Positions 9,609 through 16,800 of a stretch of DNA of 64,000 nt are shown in pieces. Within the stretch, counting starts at the first letter, position 1, and each line of letters begins with the position of its first letter. Made by a program: the position numbers and the translations under genes. The DNA is from JAWKTM01 sp041399085 (GTDB taxonomy: Bacteria > Planctomycetota > Planctomycetia > Pirellulales > Pirellulaceae): positions 62,001 through 126,000 of the forward strand of contig JAWKTM010000016.1 of assembly GCA_041399085.1 (NCBI GenBank), in the 5' to 3' direction. Under the pieces are notes generated by a model that saw nothing but the letters and a program-made list of their open reading frames with translations, made no database searches and had not been told where the DNA came from.

Positions 9609-9751
9609 ATTCGAGGCGAGTGACCTTAGGGAGTGTCGCCGGTTGCTGGCTTCCGATCGACGGTCAGCCTCAACCATTCCTCGGCGAAACCACGGTCGCC
9701 AGCATCTGCCCGAATTTAGTGTTGCGGTAACATTCGCCTTTCGTCACTTAT

Positions 9752-9860
9752 AGTCGCCTTTGCCCGCGAAAGTAGCGTCCGTCTTCCCTGGCGTTCGGTG
9801 CGATTGCTTGGATTACTCGCAGTTCCAACTATCGCGACTTTCGCGGAGCGAAAGGCGACT
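9752..9860. mobile_element. Palindrome-ended element, copy 4
   Basis: The left end, AGTCGCCTTTGCCCGCGAAA, is altered at its tip; the right end is a full match (GACTTTCGCGGAGCGAAAGG). It is the last element of the tandem array; after it the sequence runs into the GGAAC-type repeats. Confidence 0.65.
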
Positions 9861-9949
9861 ATTCGGGGCAAGTGACCTTTGGGGAGTGTCGCCGGTTGCC
9901 ATCCGATCGACGGTCAGCCTCAACCAATCCTCGGCGAAGCGGAACGCAG

Positions 9950-10320
9950 GCTCGCCGCTTTGAACGAATGACGCGTCGTTCGGAACGGACGCTCGGCGCA
10001 CGGAAACGTGAGCTCGATCCATCGGAACGCGAGACTGGGCCATCGGAACAGCACCAAAGCGCGTGGAACGAGGGCTGGAGCCACCGGAACGCGACGGCTG
10101 GAACCGGTTCCCGGCCCGTCGGGCCTTTCCGTTCCACGGGAACCAACGCTCGTTCCGCTGGAACCGGTGCTCGTTCCGCCGGAACCAATGCTCGTTCCGC
10201 TGGAACCAATGCTCGTTCTGCCGGAACCACTGCCCGTTCCACGGAACCTGTGCTCGTTCCGCTGGAACGTGCTCGTTCCGCTGGAACGGGAAGCCTGCGC
10301 TCGTCTTCCAGCAGGCGGAA
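9950..10320. repeat. GGAAC/GTTCC repeat array with a 21-bp core period
   Basis: Between 10148 and 10290 the unit GCTCGTTCCGCTGGAACCAAT repeats, with starts at 10148, 10169, 10190, 10211 and 10232 (exactly 21 bp), then 10252 and 10271. Each unit holds a small palindrome (GTTCCGCTGGAAC). More loosely spaced GGAAC words extend back to about 9950. Several frames on both strands are open across it only because 21 is a multiple of three; I do not call a gene. Confidence 0.85.
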
Positions 10321-10626
10321 CGGGCGCTCGCAAATCCTGTAAATCCCTTCCAAAATGCCGCTTGGTGCGTGGCCGACTGTTTCCGGCGGATCGGTTGACA
10401 AGTTCGCCCCGCCAGCCAACTCGTTGCTGTCTCTCGGCTCTGTCCGACAATCAAGGCTCAACCGCAGTGTGTCGACGCACTGAATCGAATTCGCAAAAAT
10501 TGGGTGCGAAGTATTGACACAGACGTGGTGAGCCGGCAATCATTCGGAGGGGACGGCGGTGGTAGTCTGTGGCTCGTGCGAGCTGCCCGCCAGCGTCCAA
10601 TGGTTGCGTGGTGAAAGGAGCCGAAC

Positions 10627-11238
10627 ATGGCTGATTTTCTGCCGCGGGATGAGGGAAGGTTGTCGTCGTGGCTGACAAACTTCCAGTCAGGCGTCACGAC
10701 TCACGGCGCATCGGTCGGGATGACGCCCGAACAGATCGCCGAAGTCGGGACGGTTTGTCAATCGGTGAAACAGGCGCTCGACGACGCGGTGGCCAAACGC
10801 GCCGCGGCCAGCGCCGCGACCGCTGCCAAGAACGAGGCTAAGGCGGAAGGTTTCCGCACGCTGCGGGCCCTGGTCCGACAGATCAAGGCCCATCCGGCAA
10901 TGACGCCGGCGTTGTTGCAAGAGTTGCAAATTGACGGCGGCGACGATGCCGTGGACCCGGACGCTTACAAGGCCGAATTGCGGGCCGAGGTGTTCGCGGG
11001 CCACGTGCGAATCTCGTTCGTCAAACGGAGTGTGGATGGGGTGAATATCTACCGTCGTCTGGCGGGCCAAGATGCTTGGGTGTTTCTCGCCCGAGATACC
11101 AATTCGCCCTACAACGATCACACACCGTTGGCCACGCCCGGGGTCGCGGAGACGCGCGAGTATCGAGCCTTGGGCGTGATCGATGATGCCGAGATCGGAC
11201 AACCCAGCGACATTGTCAGCGTGGTATTCGCTGGCTAG
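10627..11238 (+). CDS. Conserved hypothetical protein, helical N-terminus and FN3-like C-terminus
   Basis: 203 residues with a strong ribosome site (AAAGGAG at about 10614). The N-terminal half is helical and alanine-rich (KQALDDAVAKRAAASAATAA). The C-terminal 80 residues (GHVRISFVKRSVDGVNIYRR, ending SDIVSVVFAG) have the strand pattern of a fibronectin type III-like sandwich. There is no signal peptide or membrane segment. Several bacterial phyla carry similar proteins with no assigned function. A strong terminator 25 bp downstream shows it is a single-gene unit. The repeat arrays upstream and the hexamer repeats downstream isolate it from the DUF58 and DUF4129 genes. Confidence 0.75.
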   Translation: MADFLPRDEGRLSSWLTNFQSGVTTHGASVGMTPEQIAEVGTVCQSVKQALDDAVAKRAAASAATAAKNEAKAEGFRTLRALVRQIKAHPAMTPALLQELQIDGGDDAVDPDAYKAELRAEVFAGHVRISFVKRSVDGVNIYRRLAGQDAWVFLARDTNSPYNDHTPLATPGVAETREYRALGVIDDAEIGQPSDIVSVVFAG

Positions 11239-11262
11239 CGCGGGTTGGGGTCGATAGCCGAG

Positions 11263-11297
11263 ACACCCTGGATGTTTATGGCATCCAGGGTGTTTTT
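11263..11297 (+). terminator. Rho-independent terminator
   Basis: A perfect 12-bp stem (ACACCCTGGATG at 11263-11274 with CATCCAGGGTGT at 11282-11293), a 7-base loop and a run of T. It lies 25 bp after the stop of the preceding small gene and is the clearest terminator in the window. Confidence 0.9.
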
Positions 11298-11380
11298 GTA
11301 GGTGGTTGATAATGTTAGTCTTTTCAATGGTGAATACGCGAGTATCGGGAAGTCTAACTAACCGCGAGTACCGCGTTGCT

Positions 11381-11507
11381 GAGTACGAGTACGAGTACCG
11401 CTTCGCTGAGTACGAGCAGCGATCTCCAACCCAACTTCCAACTTCCTACTTCTACTCCTACTCGTACTCGTACTCCTACTCGTACTCCTACTCGCCCTCG
11501 CCCTCGC
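11381..11507. repeat. Hexamer microsatellites GAGTAC and TACTCG in inverted arrangement
   Basis: GAGTAC repeats about three times at 11381-11399. TACTCG/TACTCC repeats about ten times at 11447-11507. The two blocks are complementary, so they can fold into a long imperfect hairpin around a 45-bp loop. The stretch 11298-11811 otherwise shows no gene. Confidence 0.8.
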
Positions 11508-11811
11508 ACCCAACCATCTATCTCAACCACCCCCCTCGATCCGCCACAACCAACGCCGCCTTCCAATCTCAAGCCGCACGGATTCGATGGCCAGTCCCGC
11601 GCCGCGGCTAGCCGGTTGCGCGTGTCGCTCAGTCGCGGCTAGCCAACGACAGAAAACCTCGTTCGTATCCGAACCGCAAGCGGTGGTGTATAACGGAGCC
11701 TGACGATCCGTCCGCAAACAAGTTGCCGTTATGGCGGAACGGAGCGAATCGTCCGGCGCCGCGAATATCGAAGGACTTGTGCCCTGCCGCCACAAACTTG
11801 TATCACTCGCC

Positions 11812-13752
11812 ATGAACAAACGCCTCCATGCCTCGACGACCGACTATTTGGTAATGGCCCTCAGCCCCGCGCTGATTATGACCATGATCGGCAGCTTGGT
11901 GTTCTTTTTGCTCGCGATCTTCTACCAAGGGGATCATGACAGCCGGTTGCGGTTGATCTTTGCGTTCTTCATTCTCGGAACCGTGATGCTGGGGCGGTTG
12001 TCGATCGAGGAAGGCAAGGAGTACGCGGCCTTGTATGCCGCACCGTTGGGGCTGGTCACCTTCATGGCCTTGATGCGATTCGTCCGGGCAACCGGGCCGC
12101 TGGCGGGGCTGAGCGTATTCATCAATCTAGGAATTATGTTCTTGGTATGGTGGTTGGCTCACAAGCTGACTTGGGATTGCACGTTGATCGACGATGACGT
12201 GGACGCTTCGGGCGAAGGCCTGTTGGAAGAATTCGGTCTGGATCAGGGCGAGGTCGTCGAGCGAACGGGGAGGAATGGCGGCAGCGCGGCGGATACGGCT
12301 GATGTGGACTCGCCGCGAATGGATCGCGTCGAACAGGCGGCCGGGGTGGCTCGCGATTGGTGGCGACGGTGGCTGCGTCGCCGTGGTGGGCAACAGCGCC
12401 CCGGACTGTGGGTCGTCTATTTATCTTTGGCGGCGGTCCCCGTGTTCGGTTTGGGCCAGCGTATGATCCCCGAGGCCAACGGACACTTGCGCGATTCCGC
12501 CTTTCGCCTGTTATATGTGTATTTGGCCAGCGCGTTGGGGTTGTTACTGACAACCAGCTTCTTGGGGTTGCGACGCTATCTACGTCAGCGGCGCGTGGAA
12601 ATGCCGGTCGAGATGACGGGATTGTGGATGGTGGCTGGCGCTGTGTCGATCATGGCGTTGTTGGTCGTGTGTATGCTGATTCCCACACGTGGTAATGAGT
12701 TGCCATTCCTGCAGGCTCCGCTGAAGCTGTTGTCTCCTGACAATCTCACTACGAGCGACTATGCCATGTTGGACGAGGGCCAACATGACCCGTCGGCCAC
12801 TCGCACCGGAGACCCCGGACGCGAGGCCAGTTCCAGCGAATCCGGGGAACATGCGCCGCAAGGGCAGGGCGATCCGGCTTCCGAGAATGGCAGCGGTTCC
12901 TCCACAACCCCATCGAATTCGTCGTCACAGAGCGGGGAAGGGCAGGGGAGTCAAGGTTCGCAACAAGGCGAAGGCGAGGGGAAGCAATCCGGTGGCGGAG
13001 AGTCGAGTGGCGGAGAGTCATCGAGTTCGCAGAATGCGGAATCACAGAATTCGAGCTCGTCCGAATCGGGATCAAAATCGGGGGAATCGTCGAACCAATC
13101 GGCAAACGAAGGCAACGAAAATTCCGAATCGAGCCAAAGCGGCGAGACACAATCAGACGCATCCTCCAGTTCTCCACGGCGCCCGCCGTTTAGTCCCGCT
13201 CGCGCGATGAACCAATTGTTAGGGTCATTGGAGTCTATCTTCCGATTCGCCTTTTACATGGTGTTGCTCATTATCACGGCCTACTTTGCTTGGAAGTATC
13301 GAGAGCGTCTACTTGCCGCTTTGGCCGACTTCATGAATTGGCTGCGAGCGATGTTGGCCGGCAAGTCCGCGGCGGCGTCGACTGCTGAAGCGGAGTTGGG
13401 CGATCCCGGTCCACGCTTTCGCTCGTTTGCCGAGTACTCGAATCCATTTCGAGATGGGCGAGCGGCGAAGATGGCGCCAGGGGAAGTGGTGGCTTATACG
13501 TTCGCGGCTTTTGAGGCTTGGGGCCGCGAAAGAGGAACGCCGCGCGAAGCCGAACAGACGCCGCTGGAGTTTACCCGAGCCGTGGCGACCGCGGCTCCGT
13601 GGATGGCAAAGGAAGTTGGCGAAATGGGGGCTCTCTATAACCGAGCGGCCTATGCTCGTTCGACCCTAACCACCACGCATGTCAACGCATTACAGCCGTT
13701 CTGGCAAAAACTGGAATCCTCAGCTCAGCCAGCAGCGGTTGGCCGGCAGTAA
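11812..13752 (+). CDS. DUF4129 membrane protein
   Basis: About 646 residues from the ATG at 11812, whose product (MNKRLHASTTDYLVMALSPA) leads straight into the first membrane helix; an upstream ATG at 11731 would add 27 residues. Four hydrophobic helices fill residues 13-125 and two or three more lie at about 205-295. A long Ser/Gln/Glu/Gly linker covers about 320-455, then one more helix (FRFAFYMVLLIITAYFAWKY). The C-terminal DUF4129 region ends with FEAWGRERGTPREAEQTPLE and LYNRAAYARST. DUF4129 is usually fused to or encoded beside transglutaminase-like domains and works with DUF58 and MoxR proteins. The transglutaminase domain is absent here. Function is inferred only. Confidence 0.8.
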   Translation: MNKRLHASTTDYLVMALSPALIMTMIGSLVFFLLAIFYQGDHDSRLRLIFAFFILGTVMLGRLSIEEGKEYAALYAAPLGLVTFMALMRFVRATGPLAGLSVFINLGIMFLVWWLAHKLTWDCTLIDDDVDASGEGLLEEFGLDQGEVVERTGRNGGSAADTADVDSPRMDRVEQAAGVARDWWRRWLRRRGGQQRPGLWVVYLSLAAVPVFGLGQRMIPEANGHLRDSAFRLLYVYLASALGLLLTTSFLGLRRYLRQRRVEMPVEMTGLWMVAGAVSIMALLVVCMLIPTRGNELPFLQAPLKLLSPDNLTTSDYAMLDEGQHDPSATRTGDPGREASSSESGEHAPQGQGDPASENGSGSSTTPSNSSSQSGEGQGSQGSQQGEGEGKQSGGGESSGGESSSSQNAESQNSSSSESGSKSGESSNQSANEGNENSESSQSGETQSDASSSSPRRPPFSPARAMNQLLGSLESIFRFAFYMVLLIITAYFAWKYRERLLAALADFMNWLRAMLAGKSAAASTAEAELGDPGPRFRSFAEYSNPFRDGRAAKMAPGEVVAYTFAAFEAWGRERGTPREAEQTPLEFTRAVATAAPWMAKEVGEMGALYNRAAYARSTLTTTHVNALQPFWQKLESSAQPAAVGRQ

Positions 13753-13754
13753 GG

Positions 13755-14810
13755 CTATTCGGTTCTATTCGCCAATTGTCCCGGCGACGGATCGCCCAGG
13801 GTATCGCGGATGTAGAGTGACTGGACCAACAGCATAACCGCGGCCGTCAACGGCGCCGCCATGAACACGCCGACAATTCCTAACAGTGCGGTCATAACCA
13901 ACTGAACCACAATTGTCAGCGCCGGTGGCAGCGTCACTTCGTACCGTTGCACCAGCGGAGTGATAAGATACGACTCGACCGATTGCAGCGCAATGTTGAA
14001 CAGGATCACATACAGCACGACATTCGTGCCAACCTGCAAAGCCAAGAGTGCTTGAGGAAGCGTGGCCAACACGGGACCGATATTGGGAATGAAGGTGAGT
14101 AGGGCGGCGAGGCATCCTAATGTGAACGGCATGGGAACTCCCATTAGCCAAAGTCCAATCACCGTGCAGACGCCGATGATACTCATCGAGATCAGCCGCC
14201 CTATTATCCAGCGACCGAGGGCTTGATGCAACTTGTGCAGGATTTCGGAAGCGCGTTCGCGACGAGGCGGCTGGACCAGTTTGACGATCCCCGTGCGATA
14301 CAAATCTGGCTCGAACGCCACATAAAGGCCCACAAAGAGGACGAAGAACACCGCGGTGGCTGCCCACATCAGGCGGCGCAGTCCGTTCATCACATGCGGC
14401 ATAACTCCGCCACTCGTCCACTGATCCTGAAACTGATCGACGGTCGGCAGATAATCACGAGCCCACTCGTAGTCTTGCAGTTGCACTGTGAGCCGGTCAG
14501 CGGCACGTTGCATCTCGGCCCAAAGCGACGAAGTTTGTTCCACGAATTGCGAGCCGAGATAGTAGATGCCCGATGTGATCACAACTAGCAACAGAAACAC
14601 GACCGCTACGTAGGACCACCGGTAGCTTGCCGGCGTATGATCGGCAATCCAGCCACTTAGGCCGTTCAAAAAGATGCCAAACAAAACTCCAGCGAACACC
14701 AGCAGTAGCACGTCGAGCGTGATGATGAGTAGTCCGGCTACCGCGAGTACTAGCGCGATAGCCAGTATCACGAAGATGATTCGTAGAGTGGATGAAGTTT
14801 CCAGAAGCAT
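13755..14810 (-). CDS. AI-2E/PerM family membrane transporter
   Basis: 351 residues, almost entirely hydrophobic. The order is that of the AI-2E exporter family: paired N-terminal helices (IIFVILAIALVLAVAGLLII), a third helix near 65, a soluble helical segment at 85-145, then the conserved C-terminal block with LAALLTFIPNIGPVLATLPQ and SVESYLITPLVQRYEVTLPP. Members include TqsA, YdiK and PerM, and export AI-2 or Na+/H+-linked solutes; substrates are unknown for most. The gene is convergent with the DUF4129 gene (3 bp apart). No distinguishing residues allow a substrate call. Confidence 0.9.
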   Translation of the reverse strand: MLLETSSTLRIIFVILAIALVLAVAGLLIITLDVLLLVFAGVLFGIFLNGLSGWIADHTPASYRWSYVAVVFLLLVVITSGIYYLGSQFVEQTSSLWAEMQRAADRLTVQLQDYEWARDYLPTVDQFQDQWTSGGVMPHVMNGLRRLMWAATAVFFVLFVGLYVAFEPDLYRTGIVKLVQPPRRERASEILHKLHQALGRWIIGRLISMSIIGVCTVIGLWLMGVPMPFTLGCLAALLTFIPNIGPVLATLPQALLALQVGTNVVLYVILFNIALQSVESYLITPLVQRYEVTLPPALTIVVQLVMTALLGIVGVFMAAPLTAAVMLLVQSLYIRDTLGDPSPGQLANRTE

Positions 14811-15008
14811 GTTTCAGACACAGTAGGACAGCGAACGCATAGCAAGGCATTCACAATAGAGCGGCCGGTCACTCGGTCGGGTGCGTTTCCGCGGCGAGCG
14901 ACCAGAAGCAATTGTATGAAGTGGCCGATTGGCTGCAAACGATGGGCCGCTACGGTACCGACGGCCACCGCGGAGATTGCGCGGCGAGTGAACGTGAGTC
15001 ACGGTGGC

Positions 15009-16439
15009 TTACAGTGTGGGGGCAAAGATTCGCCAGAATTGTTCGTGCAGGATTCTCCAGCGCGAGCGTTGCCGCCATTGTCGGCTGCAAATCTCGTCGG
15101 CGAACTGCTTGTCTTGCTCAAAATGAGCTTCTAATGTTTCGGCAACCTGAGGATCGAATAGTGCCACGGCGAGTTCAAAGTTGAGGAACAGGCTGCGAAA
15201 GTCCCAGTTGGCTGTGCCGACCAACGACCACTGGCCGTCGACGGTGAGAGTCTTGGGGTGAAATAGGCCGCGGTTGTACTCGTATATTTTGACGCCACAA
15301 TCGAGCAGCCGGTCGTAGTAGGAGCGTCCGGCCTGGAACGTCCAGAGAAAGTTTCCACGGTTCGCGACCATCATACGGACATCGACACCACGCCGAGCGG
15401 CGGCGGATAATGCGACGGCGAGCCCATCGGGGGGCACGAAGTAGGGCGTTGTGAGTGTCACACGGTGTTTGGCTTGGCCAATAGCCGCGACGGCTAGGAT
15501 ATAGAGTGTGTCGACTTCATCGTCGGGCCCATCCGCCACGACTTGCGTCGGTACGGCGCCAGACTCGCGGGGAGTTGGGAAGTAGGCATCATCGGTCAAT
15601 TCTTCGCCGGTCGCGTACAACCAGTCTTGAGCGAAGACCTGTTGAAATTGTGCGGCAGCCGGGCCTGTTAAGGTAAGTTGTGTATCGCGCCAGCGTCCGT
15701 ACATTTCCGTGGGATGAAGATACTCGTCTCCGATATTCATGCCTCCCGTGAAAGCCATTTGCTGATCGGTTACCACCAATTTTCGGTGGTTCCGCAGGTT
15801 CAGTGAGAGTATGTGCCACAGACGGATTCCGGGCGTAAACGGAGCGACTTGCACCCCAGCATCGCGCAGCGGACGGAGGAAGTGGCGGCTCAATTGGATG
15901 GAGCCAATGCCATCGAAGAGAAAGCGGATTTGAATTCCCGCTTGTGCCTTTTCAATCAGTAGGTCTCGCAATTTGGTGCCGATCTCATCGTGACGCCAAA
16001 TGTAAAACTCGATATGAATCCAACGCTGCGCGGATCGAATAATGGACTCAATGGCCTCGATGCTGCGATGTGTGTCGGCGTACAGTTGCACCGTATTCCC
16101 GGCCATTACGGGGCGGCCGGTGCTGTTGCGGGCGGCTTGGGCAATTGGTTGCCAATCGTGCAGTTGGTGTGGTCCCGCGATCCAGGCGTCCGCGTCTCGC
16201 GGCAGTCGCGAATCGATGGCCAGCTTTGCGGAACGTTGCATACGAGGGCGATTTTCCCAGCGGTTCGTGCCGAAGATGCCGAAGAGCATCGCGCCGACGA
16301 ACGGAACAAAGACGATCGTAAATATCCAGGCGAGCGCGCCGGATGTGTGCGTGGTGCGTTTCAGGAGGACATGAGGGATCAGCGACCACGTAGCCAGGTA
16401 AGCGACTCCCACGATCGTCCACATGGTTGCGTCGGTCAT
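15009..16439 (-). CDS. cls: Cardiolipin synthase (phospholipase D family)
   Basis: 476 residues. Two N-terminal membrane helices (about 5-24 and 36-56) are followed by two PLD half-sites: His218, Lys220 and Asp225 in NHRKLVVTD, and His394, Lys396 and Asp401 in FHPKTLTVDG. Both HKD motifs are complete. The enzyme joins two phosphatidylglycerols, or uses PE, to make cardiolipin at the inner membrane. Length and topology match bacterial ClsA-type enzymes. It sits about 200 bp upstream of the AI-2E-type permease gene on the same strand. Confidence 0.93.
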   Translation of the reverse strand: MTDATMWTIVGVAYLATWSLIPHVLLKRTTHTSGALAWIFTIVFVPFVGAMLFGIFGTNRWENRPRMQRSAKLAIDSRLPRDADAWIAGPHQLHDWQPIAQAARNSTGRPVMAGNTVQLYADTHRSIEAIESIIRSAQRWIHIEFYIWRHDEIGTKLRDLLIEKAQAGIQIRFLFDGIGSIQLSRHFLRPLRDAGVQVAPFTPGIRLWHILSLNLRNHRKLVVTDQQMAFTGGMNIGDEYLHPTEMYGRWRDTQLTLTGPAAAQFQQVFAQDWLYATGEELTDDAYFPTPRESGAVPTQVVADGPDDEVDTLYILAVAAIGQAKHRVTLTTPYFVPPDGLAVALSAAARRGVDVRMMVANRGNFLWTFQAGRSYYDRLLDCGVKIYEYNRGLFHPKTLTVDGQWSLVGTANWDFRSLFLNFELAVALFDPQVAETLEAHFEQDKQFADEICSRQWRQRSRWRILHEQFWRIFAPTL

Positions 16440-16800
16440 GTTGTGGAATGATCTGAGTTCTCGCGGAGGAAACGGATTGCGGTCGAAGGTCAGCGCCTAG
16501 TTGCCGCCCTAGAAGACTCGTCCGGTTTGAGATGAAATTGTCGTGGCGTAGGCGGTTGCAAGCTGTGTGCCATTTCAGAGGCGGACCCTAGAGAATGGTC
16601 GGGCAGATAAAACCGCGGACTCGTTGTCGCAGACTGTGATAGCGGCTATCGCGCTGAGATTGCGGCCAGTCTTTTGCAACGACTGGATTTCGCGATGCGC
16701 TAAATATGCCAGAGAGTTAGCAGGCGTGGAAATACGCAGGTTACGAGGTTGCCGAGTAATTGCGTCCGGGACCGTCAGCAATGAGAAGAATGTGGCTCGT
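16440..16800. other. Intergenic gap, no gene seen
   Basis: 361 bp between the cls start and the hrpB stop. Short open frames exist on both strands but none has a ribosome site or a recognisable product. No hairpin terminator or repeat family member was found. Confidence 0.5.

Larger units (their letters stand above)
8916..9950. repeat. Degenerate tandem array, ~240-270 bp unit, containing copies of the DUF58 3' end
   Basis: About four units begin near 8916, 9188, 9442 and 9683. Each contains a segment like the last 16 codons of the DUF58 gene (core ATCTGCCGGAATTTCGTG), then half-palindromes of the type TCGCCTTTCGTCACTTATAG, one complete inverted-end palindromic element, and a segment reading GGCTTCCGATCGACGGTCAG. 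The first unit overlaps the real stop codon, so later units are copies of the gene's end. Small deletions distinguish the units. No convincing protein is encoded. Confidence 0.8.

Noticed and set aside
9859..10539. A 226-codon minus frame with VPAERAL repeats
   Set aside because: The heptads follow from a 21-bp DNA repeat that opens several frames at once; no ribosome site or non-repeat domain supports translation.
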